This document shows positions 18,881-27,805 of a stretch of DNA of 40,328 bases, piece after piece. Every line of letters begins with the position of its first letter. Position 1 is the first letter of the stretch. This DNA comes from an uncultured Bacilli bacterium (GTDB lineage: Bacteria; Bacillota_I; Bacilli_A; RF39; UBA660): the NCBI GenBank assembly GCA_947629265.1, contig CANRCZ010000011.1, positions 1 through 40,328 of the forward strand, in the 5' to 3' direction. The position numbers were made by a program, and so were the translations under genes. Under the pieces are notes generated by a model, which was not told the origin of the DNA, searched no databases, and saw only the letters and a program-made list of their open reading frames with translations.

Positions 18881-19588
18881 CTTTAATTGTAATAATTTAT
18901 TTATTGTCATAGTTGGGTAATATTCTTTTGGTAATTCATTATTATTAGGATTAAACCAACAAGTATCAATTCCATTATTCATTCCTCCTAATATATCGGT
19001 TGTCAATGAATCCCCAATTAGTAACATTCTAGACTTATCTTTATTTTGAGTTGTATTATATAAAGCATCAAAAAATTCTGGCATAGGTTTTGAAAATCCA
19101 ATTTCTTCTGAACAAATTAATCCTGAGATATATGATTTTAATTTAGCTTTTTCTAATTTATTGATTGCAGCTTCTTTAGGACCATTTGTTGCTATAATAA
19201 TTTCATGATCGTTATAAAGGTTTTGTAATAATTCGCTAGCATTTTCAATTTCTTTTATATTGACTCCTAACATATTACAGTATAATTCATTAAGTGAAAC
19301 TGCTGTATTAAAATCTAACCCTATCTCTTTAAAGTAAAGAATGAATCTTTTGGCTCTTAAGTATGTTATCTTATCTTCAAGTGTCTTTATGTAATCAGGA
19401 ATAATCATACTACCACTTTCCCAAGTATGCCAATATGTAGTATCAAATTTCTTCCAATTTAAAAACAATTCATCACTATATTCTAGTTTTAATTCATTGA
19501 GTATAATATTAAATGCATATTTAACGGACTCATTATTATCTATTAAAGTATCATCCAAATCAAAAATAAGTGTTTCGTATTTGCTCAT
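18869..19588 (-). CDS. HAD-IA hydrolase, YjjG-like nucleotidase type
   Basis: IFDLDDTL, ATNGPKEAAINKL, ICSEEIGFSKPMPEFF, LIGDSLTTDI. ATG at 19588 has GGAG; listed ORF starts at 19621. Confidence 0.8.
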   Translation of the reverse strand: MSKYETLIFDLDDTLIDNNESVKYAFNIILNELKLEYSDELFLNWKKFDTTYWHTWESGSMIIPDYIKTLEDKITYLRAKRFILYFKEIGLDFNTAVSLNELYCNMLGVNIKEIENASELLQNLYNDHEIIIATNGPKEAAINKLEKAKLKSYISGLICSEEIGFSKPMPEFFDALYNTTQNKDKSRMLLIGDSLTTDILGGMNNGIDTCWFNPNNNELPKEYYPTMTINKLLQLKKKI

Positions 19589-19654
19589 AAATTTCAACTC
19601 CAGTGCTTTATATTGTATCATTATTTTGTGTAAATTACATTACTTTTTAGTGTA

Positions 19655-19760
19655 TTTTTAAAAAAATATCAGGTAATAATATAAATCAAAATAAAAACCC
19701 TTGAAAAACAAGGGCTTAATTTCATATAGAACGATAACTTTACTTATATTGAGAAGATTA
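19655..19760. repeat. ~90-bp repeat copy 1 with central hairpin
   Basis: TATAAATCAAAATAAAAACCCTTGAAAAACAAGGGCTTAATTTCATATAGAACGATAAC; shared with copies at 22500 and 24900. Confidence 0.85.
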
Positions 19761-19836
19761 TACTACATGATATTCGATAAATTATATTAGTTCTTAAAAT
19801 CTAAAAAACATAAAAATTAATTTTCTATATCTTTTA

Positions 19837-20748
19837 TCATTTTTTTAAAATATAAACATAATAAGTATTATTTATAATAGTGTAGTAATTATTTTGATAA
19901 TTAAAGATATTTATATTATTATTGACCGCTATATTTATTAAATCCTTTAAATTAGCTAAATATATAATGTTACTATCGATATTAGGTTTATTTTGAATAG
20001 ATATAATTATATCGTGATATTCTTTTAAAATAGTTTCATCATTATTTTTGCTGAATAAAATTTTAATTATTACGATAATAATAACTATGACAATAAAATC
20101 AAATAATATTATTTCATTAAAATCAATATTTTGTTTATTATTTTTTAAAAAAGCATTATCTTCTTTCATCGTTATTTCGATAATATTTTCATTAATAGGA
20201 ATTGTTAGTAAAACATAAGGATTATCTTTATCATTAATCTTAATATTAAGTTTAACATACAAATAAGTTTCTGCTTTAATATTGTAGTATTCTTGAAAAG
20301 TTTTAACATAATTAACATAATATTGATAATCTAAGTTATAATTTTCTTTTATCTTAATTTCTTTTTCATTTATATTACTTATATTTTTTAAATCAAAATC
20401 CTTAGTCCAAATTAATTTAGTACCATTATCGGCATAGCTTTTTAAAGTAGCGGTAATATCATAAGAATAATTAGTATTTGCTTTCGTTTTATTCTTTAAA
20501 TAGTAGTCAAAATAAATATCAATAGTTTTAATTGCATTTGCAATATAGTAATTATCAGATGCTAATTTATCATTTGAAAAATAACCATTAGGTTTTAAAG
20601 TAACCTCGTAGTATGTTTTATTTTTAGTTTTATATATATTATTTTTCTGCATATTTTTACTAAAATATATTACCTCTAAAAAAAGAATTCCTATTAAAAG
20701 AACAATAATACCTAAAATAATTAGTATTTTTATTTTCTTTTTTTGCAT
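19837..20748 (-). CDS. DUF5305-like membrane protein
   Basis: N-terminal TM, YEVTLKPNGYFSNDKL, YDITATLKSYADNGTKLIWTKDFDL, C-terminal TM; 2 nt after the signal peptidase gene. Confidence 0.65.
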   Translation of the reverse strand: MQKKKIKILIILGIIVLLIGILFLEVIYFSKNMQKNNIYKTKNKTYYEVTLKPNGYFSNDKLASDNYYIANAIKTIDIYFDYYLKNKTKANTNYSYDITATLKSYADNGTKLIWTKDFDLKNISNINEKEIKIKENYNLDYQYYVNYVKTFQEYYNIKAETYLYVKLNIKINDKDNPYVLLTIPINENIIEITMKEDNAFLKNNKQNIDFNEIILFDFIVIVIIIVIIKILFSKNNDETILKEYHDIIISIQNKPNIDSNIIYLANLKDLINIAVNNNINIFNYQNNYYTIINNTYYVYILKK

Positions 20749-20750
20749 AC

Positions 20751-21857
20751 TTAATTCTCCTTAGCAAAAAATTCATTTAACCAAATAGACGGATAGCCTA
20801 AATATTTGATATGAAATTGATAAACACCTTTTATATCTTCTTTTTTAATTTTTATATAATCTACAGTATTATTAGCATCACCTTTGGTAACATAATATTC
20901 ATTTATACTTATAACTCGGTGAACGATAATTTGATTTTCATATTTAAAGACGATAATATCGCCTGGAAAAATATTTTCTTCTTTTTTATAGATGACAACA
21001 TTGCCTCTTTTAAAAGTGGGATTCATACTATTTGATAAAATCGCTACAGGTTGATAGTTAAATAACCCAATCATAAATAATACTAATAGAATAGAATTAA
21101 TAATAGTTAAAGGATAAAGCATTGAAAAATTTTTGAAACAATGAATAGGTTTTTTGTTAAAAATAAAGTATCTAAATAAATAGTAGATGATTAAAACTTT
21201 AATGATAGCGAAAGCACCATCGATAAACCAATTGCTACAAGGAATAATTGGTAAAAAAATTTTAGGTATTTCATCAAAAATTTTAATAATAATAGGGACA
21301 TTATAATTTGAATTTAAAGATAGGTAAGTAAATAAAATATTTCGAGCTATAATTGGTATAATTATAGAAATAAGATAATGTAAAAAAGTAATATTATGAG
21401 ATATAAAAAAGGCTTTAAAATTGATTTCGCTCATGATGATAATAATGGTTATTAAAGTTATAATTAAAAAATAGTTTTTATTACTTTTAACGAGTTTATA
21501 ACGTATTATTTCAGTACCGTATATAGGTAAGATAATTTTCCACAAACTTTTAAAAGTATAAATTAAGGTATGATTGTATGGATTTTTATTAAAGCCAAAG
21601 ATAAAGCCACTAATTAAATAGAGTATTAAAAAAGTAATAGATATAATTAAAGTAAATTTAATTTCTTTTTTGTTCCGACATTTTAAATCTTGGTGGTAAA
21701 AAATGATTAAGAAAGTTAGCCAAAATAATGGATTAAGAAAATAAATATAAAAATTATCAGTGTATAAGAAGATATGACTTAGTGTGTAAGTGATTAAAAG
21801 AAAAAATAATTTTTTATTCTTAAGAGTCTTCTTTTTGAACATATTGAATTTTCCCAA
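20751..21857 (-). CDS. SipW-type (ER-type) signal peptidase I
   Basis: SNSMNPTFKRGNVVIYKK, GDIIVFKYENQIIVHRVI: Ser/His type S26 motifs; multiple N-terminal TMs. Confidence 0.85.
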   Translation of the reverse strand: MGKFNMFKKKTLKNKKLFFLLITYTLSHIFLYTDNFYIYFLNPLFWLTFLIIFYHQDLKCRNKKEIKFTLIISITFLILYLISGFIFGFNKNPYNHTLIYTFKSLWKIILPIYGTEIIRYKLVKSNKNYFLIITLITIIIIMSEINFKAFFISHNITFLHYLISIIIPIIARNILFTYLSLNSNYNVPIIIKIFDEIPKIFLPIIPCSNWFIDGAFAIIKVLIIYYLFRYFIFNKKPIHCFKNFSMLYPLTIINSILLVLFMIGLFNYQPVAILSNSMNPTFKRGNVVIYKKEENIFPGDIIVFKYENQIIVHRVISINEYYVTKGDANNTVDYIKIKKEDIKGVYQFHIKYLGYPSIWLNEFFAKEN

Positions 21858-22320
21858 CTAACGTTTTGGTTTTTTCACTGGGAATATTTTCGGTATCTTT
21901 AACATAGGTTACTATAATATTGAAAGTCGTTGAATCACCAGCTTCTAATTCTTGCTTAAGTTCAGATGTGGTATAATTAATTTCTTCAATACCACCGATT
22001 TGTTCAGTAAATATTATGGATTGTAATTTGGCATCGATAGTTCCTAAATTTTGAATGGTTACCTCATAGATAATTTCATCGCCTGGTTTATTAAGTTTAG
22101 CTGAAAAATTAACGGAATCTTTGGTAAAAGTTGGTGTTCCAGCATCACACCCTTTTGCTACATGAGTGGCGGTTATATTTGTTATTCTAACGTCCCATTC
22201 ACCAGTAATTTCTGCAATTCCATCAATCGTAAAATCTGTAGCAAATTTTGAATAACCAACTGCCATTAAAATAATAGTTGTAAGAAAGACTATAAGAATT
22301 ATTATTTTATTTTTACGCAA
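21820..22320 (-). CDS. TasA/camelysin-like SipW-dependent secreted protein
   Basis: N-terminal signal anchor with AVGYSKFATDF, then a TasA-like beta domain (GDEIIYEVTIQNLGTIDAKL). Confidence 0.7.
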   Translation of the reverse strand: MRKNKIIILIVFLTTIILMAVGYSKFATDFTIDGIAEITGEWDVRITNITATHVAKGCDAGTPTFTKDSVNFSAKLNKPGDEIIYEVTIQNLGTIDAKLQSIIFTEQIGGIEEINYTTSELKQELEAGDSTTFNIIVTYVKDTENIPSEKTKTLVGKIQYVQKEDS

Positions 22321-22499
22321 ATTATATCCCCCTTCCTATTTAGCATTTATGCTATCCTACTCATAATGTATACAGAATTAAATAATTTGTATGGTCGTTT
22401 GGTTAAAGTTTGCTAAAAAAATTTAATAACTTAAGAATGGAAATGGAGAAAACAGTAATACTAGATATGCTACACTATATATCCAAATATTTAATTAAG

Positions 22500-22606
22500 T
22501 TTTAAAAATACAAGTTAATATTATAAATCAAAGTAAAACCCTTGAAAAACAAGGGTTTAATTTCATATGGAGCGATAACCTCACTTATATTCGAAAAATT
22601 TTACTC
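22500..22606. repeat. ~90-bp repeat copy 2 with central hairpin
   Basis: TATAAATCAAAGTAAAACCCTTGAAAAACAAGGGTTTAATTTCATATGGAGCGATAACCTCACTTATATTCGA. Confidence 0.9.
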
Positions 22607-22799
22607 CCAATATTGACTAAATCAACTGAGTAAATTATATATTATTTTTGTGATAAAGACAAGTATGATATTTCAATAAAAAAATGTACGAAAAATATTG
22701 ACTTTTTTAATAAAAGGTATAAAATATAACGCAAAAGCAAAAAATATATTAAAATATGGTATCATTTGAATATTTTTATGCTATAATATAGTTGAAAGG

Positions 22800-24134
22800 A
22801 TGATGATTATGATAAGGTACGTTAAGTTAACTAATTATAAATCGCTTGTTAATTTGAGTGTTGATTTTATGAAGACTAAAACTAAACCTAAAAATTTAGT
22901 TCTAATTTATGGTGAAAATGGAATAGGAAAGTCAAATTTTGCTAATTCATTTTATACTTTAAACGAAACAATGAGGACTATGTCATCTATTGAAATGTTT
23001 AAAAAAATAATAGAAAAGGCAGAAGATAATAAATTTATCGAGCACAAACATTTCATTGAAAAATATTTTAAAGAAAGATTTAAAGATATTAAGATGATTA
23101 TAAATGATTGTAAGACTATTGACTCTACTGATAATATGATAATGGAATATGGATTCGTATTCAATAAAAAAAATGGTGTTTATCATATTGAAATGGATGA
23201 TAATGAAATTGTTTCAGAGAAACTAGAGTATGTTATTAACAAAAATCAAACTTATTTTTTTGATATAAACAAAACTAATGTTAAAATAAATAATAATATT
23301 TTTACTGATAAAAATTATTATAATGAGTTTCTTGAATTGATTGATAAATATTGGGGAAAACACTCTTTTCTTTCAATTTTGTCCTATGAAATTGAAGATA
23401 AAAAAAGAGAATATATGAGTAAAAATATATCAAAAAATCTTTATAATGTAGTTCTTTATTTGAAAATGATGTGTACAAAAATTAAAGGTGGAAATCATAG
23501 TGAATTTGGTATAATTGGAACGCAACATAATTTTATGGACGATCTAGAAGAAGGTAAAATTCCTATAAAATATGAAAAAGAACTTGCTAAAAATGAATAT
23601 TTGCTTAATGAAATATTTACTAATTTGTACTCAGATATAAAAAATGTATATTATAAAAAAACAGTTGAAGATAATTATATAAAATATAAACTTTTTAGTA
23701 AAAAAATGATATATGGAAAAATAATGGATGTGGATTTTTCACTTGAATCAACAGGTACTCAAAATATTCTAGTACTAGTTCCTTATTTAATATCTGCTTG
23801 TGAAGGTCAAACAGTTATTATAGATGAACTTGATACCGGAATACATGATTTGCTTGTAAAAAATTTGTTGGAATGTATTTCTAGATATGTTAAAGGACAA
23901 CTAATTATTACAACACATAATACAATGCTTATCGATTCATCAATTCCAAATGAAAATATTTATATATTTAACGCTAATAGTAAAGCAGAAAAAGAACTAA
24001 TTGCAATAACTGATTTTGATGGAAGAATTCATAAAAATAATAGTCCTAGGAAAAAATATCTTAATGGAATATATGGTGGAATACCTATGTTTACAGATAT
24101 AGATTTTGAAGAATTAATTGAAAATTTAAAATAA
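22800..24134 (+). CDS. AAA_15/AAA_21-type ATPase (SMC/OLD-like)
   Basis: Walker A GENGIGKSN; Walker B TVIIDELDTGIH; TTHNTMLID switch; LRKKYL-type C-terminus (PRKKYLNGIYGGIP). Confidence 0.85.
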   Translation: MMIMIRYVKLTNYKSLVNLSVDFMKTKTKPKNLVLIYGENGIGKSNFANSFYTLNETMRTMSSIEMFKKIIEKAEDNKFIEHKHFIEKYFKERFKDIKMIINDCKTIDSTDNMIMEYGFVFNKKNGVYHIEMDDNEIVSEKLEYVINKNQTYFFDINKTNVKINNNIFTDKNYYNEFLELIDKYWGKHSFLSILSYEIEDKKREYMSKNISKNLYNVVLYLKMMCTKIKGGNHSEFGIIGTQHNFMDDLEEGKIPIKYEKELAKNEYLLNEIFTNLYSDIKNVYYKKTVEDNYIKYKLFSKKMIYGKIMDVDFSLESTGTQNILVLVPYLISACEGQTVIIDELDTGIHDLLVKNLLECISRYVKGQLIITTHNTMLIDSSIPNENIYIFNANSKAEKELIAITDFDGRIHKNNSPRKKYLNGIYGGIPMFTDIDFEELIENLK

Positions 24135-24148
24135 GGGATATCTAATTA

Positions 24149-24736
24149 ATGAAGCAGTTAAATTATACCAAAGCAGTTGTAATTGTTCATGGAAAATCAG
24201 AAAAGCAAATATGTCAATATATAAAAAATAAACTAAGACTAAAAATGGAGATTTATAGTGATAAAAATGGTGAGAAAGCTATACAGATTACTAGTTTGAA
24301 AAATACACTTAATAATAAAATTTTTAAATCATATAGAAATTTTATCAAAATTTATGAAGATGTAGAATTAAGTAGAGATGGTAAGTCTATAAATAATAAC
24401 TTTAAAATATTCATAATTATGGATACAGATGATTGTAGTGCAGAACAAAAACGAGATTTTATTAATAGAGAAATGTTTAAAGGACATTGGGCTTATAATT
24501 ATATTGTTCCTATCTATAATATCCCAGAACTTGAATCAGTACTTGAAAAAGCGAATATTCCATTTAAAAAAACTGGTGATAAAAGAAAAAAAGAATATAT
24601 TAAATTATTTCCAACTGATCCAAAATATGAAAAAACTGATGAAATTCAAATTCAAGAATTACTTAATACATTAAAAAAACAGGAAAATACAAATTTATAT
24701 GAATTTTTAGATTTTTGCTTAAAATCTTCTGATTAA
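24149..24736 (+). CDS. TOPRIM/RloB-like putative nuclease paired with the AAA ATPase
   Basis: VVIVHGKSEKQICQYI and FIIMDTDDCSAEQ (DxD) pattern; starts 14 nt after the ATPase stop. Confidence 0.6.
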   Translation: MKQLNYTKAVVIVHGKSEKQICQYIKNKLRLKMEIYSDKNGEKAIQITSLKNTLNNKIFKSYRNFIKIYEDVELSRDGKSINNNFKIFIIMDTDDCSAEQKRDFINREMFKGHWAYNYIVPIYNIPELESVLEKANIPFKKTGDKRKKEYIKLFPTDPKYEKTDEIQIQELLNTLKKQENTNLYEFLDFCLKSSD

Positions 24737-24873
24737 ATATATTATGTCATTGATATATCAAAATAACAAAATTGTAAGACCATTTAATTTTGGCTTTGAG
24801 TTCATCACTCATATTGATTTTCTTTTTTACGATTTTAATCATACCACATCACGCCCTTTCTTTGTTAATTCTT

Positions 24874-24895
24874 TAGAACCTAAATAGAACCTAAT
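24874..24895. repeat. 22-bp repeat copy A, candidate integrase arm-type site
   Basis: TAGAACCTAAATAGAACCTAAT (tandem 11-mers), identical to 25103-25124. Confidence 0.7.
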
Positions 24896-24899
24896 AAAA

Positions 24900-25000
24900 T
24901 TTTAAAAAATACGAGGTAATTACGAGGTAGTAGTATAAATTAAAGTAAAAACCCTTGAAAAACAAGGGTTTAATTTCATATGGAGCAGATGAGGAGAATT
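24900..25000. repeat. ~90-bp repeat copy 3; candidate attL region of the prophage
   Basis: TATAAATTAAAGTAAAAACCCTTGAAAAACAAGGGTTTAATTTCATATGGAGC, ~220 bp outside the integrase gene. Confidence 0.75.
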
Positions 25001-25102
25001 AAATTTGAGATATTGCTATATTATATAACCTATATAATATAAGGGTTAATATGATATTTAATATCTTATTTTTATGTGTTTTTATATGTGAAAATGCTTT
25101 CA

Positions 25103-25124
25103 TAGAACCTAAATAGAACCTAAT
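25103..25124. repeat. 22-bp repeat copy B, candidate integrase arm-type site
   Basis: TAGAACCTAAATAGAACCTAAT. Confidence 0.7.
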
Positions 25125-25142
25125 TAAATTCAAGTAAAATAA

Positions 25143-25172
25143 AAAAAAGCTGGTCATTTGACCAACTTTTTA
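25143..25172. terminator. terminator downstream of integrase
   Basis: AAAAAGCTGGTCA tt TGACCAACTTTTT. Confidence 0.8.
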
Positions 25173-25223
25173 TATCTTTTTTGTTCGAATGACATCTAAT
25201 AAATATATTATAAAATTATTAAA

Positions 25224-26408
25224 TCATAATGTTTCAAATAAATTTTTTGCTTCATTTTGAGTGTTTGGAAATAATCGTGCATAAACTCTTCTAATTGTTT
25301 CAACAGTATCACCAAATCTGTATGCGATTACTTCATCCGAAATGTTATTGCTGATCATGAAACTGGCTGAACTATGCCTAAATTCATGAATAGTAATTCT
25401 ATTTATAAGTATTCCTTTTTTTTCTAATTCATCAAATGCTTTATTTTTTCGTCGAGTTAAAGTAGAATAAGATATATGATTTATTCCTCCAAAAACAAAC
25501 CATTCTTTATTAAAACCATCTAATCTACACATTTTATTGTATAATTCTTTAAGTTCTAAAGTTAATTGATTAGACATATCAATATATTTAATTTTGTTAT
25601 TTTTGGTACTACTAATAGTAAGACTTCCTTTTTTTGTTCTTGAAAAGGTAGTATTTATTTTTACCTGGTTTAATTCAAAGTTAATATTTTTCCATTTTAA
25701 TGCTACTAATTCTCCTTTTCTACAACCAGTTTCATATAAAAAATGAAAAACCGGCTTAAATTCATTCTCAACTTCATTTATGAATAACTGATATTCATCG
25801 TTTGTTATATATCTAATTTCATCATCTTCGATAATTTTATCCTTTTTTTCTTTAAAATTTTCAGTTAGACAAAACGGATTTATTTTTAAATTAAATTTTT
25901 CAACAGCATATCTCATTAATGAGGAAAATGTACTATAAATGGAATTTTTTGTACGTAATGACAACTCTTTATTATCTAACCATTGTTTCCATTGTTTAAT
26001 TTTATCTAAATCTATCAATATAATATCCAAATATTTGGATGTTTTTTTATTATAAAAGAAAGGTAATATGTAAATTCTAGTTCGACTTTCCTTAGTATAC
26101 AACGAAGAATCTTTATTAGTAACTTTATTATCCAAAAAGAAGAATGAATAGTATAAATTATAAATAGTTATTTCAGAAATCGAAACATTCTTACTTGCCA
26201 AAAATATTCTTTCTTGTTCTTCTGCTTCTTTTTGTGTTGCAAATTTTCTACTTTTATATTTTTTCTTTTCACCAAGTAGGGTAGTGTAATATCCTTGATA
26301 ATACCATATTTTTTTACCTCCACAGGTTTCACGATTGAATTCTTCTTTGGTTTTTTTTATTTTAACTCCATTCACTATTTTATAATTTTTAATTTTATTT
26401 ACTGACAT
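25224..26408 (-). CDS. int: tyrosine integrase of prophage with AP2-like arm-binding N-terminus
   Basis: ETGCRKGELVALKW, HEFRHSSASFMI, VYARLFP catalytic boxes; N-terminal GKKIWYYQGYYTTLLGEKKKYKSRKFATQKEAEE. Start MSVNK at 26408 with GGAGTGAT RBS; listed ORF begins at 26426. Confidence 0.93.
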   Translation of the reverse strand: MSVNKIKNYKIVNGVKIKKTKEEFNRETCGGKKIWYYQGYYTTLLGEKKKYKSRKFATQKEAEEQERIFLASKNVSISEITIYNLYYSFFFLDNKVTNKDSSLYTKESRTRIYILPFFYNKKTSKYLDIILIDLDKIKQWKQWLDNKELSLRTKNSIYSTFSSLMRYAVEKFNLKINPFCLTENFKEKKDKIIEDDEIRYITNDEYQLFINEVENEFKPVFHFLYETGCRKGELVALKWKNINFELNQVKINTTFSRTKKGSLTISSTKNNKIKYIDMSNQLTLELKELYNKMCRLDGFNKEWFVFGGINHISYSTLTRRKNKAFDELEKKGILINRITIHEFRHSSASFMISNNISDEVIAYRFGDTVETIRRVYARLFPNTQNEAKNLFETL

Positions 26409-26425
26409 TTTTATCACTCCAATCA

Positions 26426-26454
26426 TTGATTATTTTTGTTAAATAATGTATAAT
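26426..26454 (+). promoter_or_regulatory. sigma-A-type promoter for candidate sRNA
   Basis: TTGATT - 17 bp - TATAAT; predicted TSS ~26461. Confidence 0.6.
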
Positions 26455-26460
26455 TAGAGT

Positions 26461-26555
26461 ATGCAAAAAGAATTGGTCTGTAGCTAGATTATTTCTTATT
26501 TGCACACACTAGTAATAGTGTTCGACTTCGTGTTCCAGCACGAGGTCTTTTTTTA
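26461..26555 (+). ncRNA. candidate prophage antisense sRNA (three stem-loops, intrinsic terminator)
   Basis: GCAAAAAGAA/TTCTTATTTGC stem with 20-nt loop TTGGTCTGTAGCTAGATTAT; ACACTA gtaa TAGTGT; GACTTCGTG ttccag CACGAGGTC + U tract; loop antisense to 28134-28152. Confidence 0.55.
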
Positions 26556-26578
26556 TTTTAAATTTTTCTATAAAAGTT

Positions 26579-26971
26579 TTATTTAAGATTTTCCCATTTT
26601 AAATTTAAACTTTTTAATTCTTGTTCAATTTTTGATTTAGCTTTTTTAATTTGTTCAATTTCTTTTTCACTACATTCATCAGTTGCTTTATTAACTGAAA
26701 AATCATATTCGCAACTAAATGAGCTATATTTTTCATGATTTTTAGAATTTGTAGTTATTGTTAGATCATTTTCTTCATAAGTGATAACAATACCACTATT
26801 ATCTTTAGCAATTGAAAAATTAAAAGGTTCCTTAGTATATGAAATTAAAGAAGTTAATTCCTTTTTTGAATAACCATTATTTTCAAGAGTATAGTTAATA
26901 TTTTTGGATTTTTCACTGCAACCACTGATAAATAAAGTAATTATTAAAATCATACATATTTTTTTGATCAT
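26579..26971 (-). CDS. prophage lipoprotein
   Basis: MIKKICMILIITLFISGCS lipobox; between int and repressor. Confidence 0.8.
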   Translation of the reverse strand: MIKKICMILIITLFISGCSEKSKNINYTLENNGYSKKELTSLISYTKEPFNFSIAKDNSGIVITYEENDLTITTNSKNHEKYSSFSCEYDFSVNKATDECSEKEIEQIKKAKSKIEQELKSLNLKWENLK

Positions 26972-26981
26972 ATCATCACTC

Positions 26982-27704
26982 CTAATCTATTTTTACTCTT
27001 TTTTCTCTAGCGATTCCTATGATTTTTACAGGTAAACTTATTACTTGTTCAGAGGAGTAGAATGTTGGTTGATAGCCATCTGAATTATTCATATTTAGTG
27101 GAGTTAACATTATTCCATTATCGTTTATTACTACTTTTTTAAAAGTTGCATCATATCCGTTAACCATAATAGCACAGTCTTTGCCATTAGCCATTTCATA
27201 GTCATTTGTTTGTTCGAAAATAACAATATCATTTTCTATGTATTTTGGATACATTGAATCTCCTCTAATTTTCAAGGCATAATAATTTCTATTACCTCTA
27301 GTCCAATTTTTTGGAATATTTATATACTCTAAAATATCTTGTTGAGCTTCTATTGGTATTCCAGCTTTAATTGTTCCTAAAACTGGTATTATAATTGTAT
27401 CGTTCGAAACAATCATTTGATTAGCATTGTCAAATGATAAGCTTTTTAGAAATTTATCATTTATTTCTTGCCACACATCTGATGGATTTTCATCTAGTGC
27501 AAGACATATTTTCTTAAAAATGTTATTTTTCATCCTAGCTTCATTATTTTCATATCTATATAATGATTGTTTTGTTATTATATTATTTAATTTATTAATT
27601 ACATCATCTAAACTATATCCTTTGTTTATTCTTTTTTCTTTTATAACAACAGAAGCAATTTTATTTAGCTGATAATCTAAATTATCATCATTTTCAAAAT
27701 TCAT
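26982..27704 (-). CDS. CI-like repressor: HTH + S24 LexA-like peptidase
   Basis: N-terminal HTH; IRGDSMYPKYIENDIVIFEQ and DATFKKV (Ser/Lys dyad). Confidence 0.92.
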   Translation of the reverse strand: MNFENDDNLDYQLNKIASVVIKEKRINKGYSLDDVINKLNNIITKQSLYRYENNEARMKNNIFKKICLALDENPSDVWQEINDKFLKSLSFDNANQMIVSNDTIIIPVLGTIKAGIPIEAQQDILEYINIPKNWTRGNRNYYALKIRGDSMYPKYIENDIVIFEQTNDYEMANGKDCAIMVNGYDATFKKVVINDNGIMLTPLNMNNSDGYQPTFYSSEQVISLPVKIIGIAREKRVKID

Positions 27705-27774
27705 AAATTCCTCCTTTCAAAAACAATTATAACCAAAAAAAGTGAAAAAATCAATAAAAATGTTACTTTTTTTG

Positions 27775-27804
27775 TTGACAAGAATATTTTTTGTATGCTA
27801 CAAT
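27775..27804 (+). promoter_or_regulatory. rightward early (cro) promoter
   Basis: TTGACA - 18 bp - TACAAT. Confidence 0.75.
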
Positions 27805-27805
27805 G

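Noticed and set aside
22952-24674. Minus ORFs at 22952/22983 and + ORF at 24429
   Set aside because: Alternative-frame shadows of the AAA ATPase and TOPRIM genes
19655-25000. CRISPR array or IS ends for the three long repeats
   Set aside because: Copies are 2-3 kb apart in direct orientation, with genes between and no transposase
24900-25000. tRNA 3'-end attB (TGGAGCAGATGAGGAGAATT resembles the reverse complement of a tRNA-Gly-like 3' end)
   Set aside because: No folding tRNA body could be found adjacent; at most a decayed fragment
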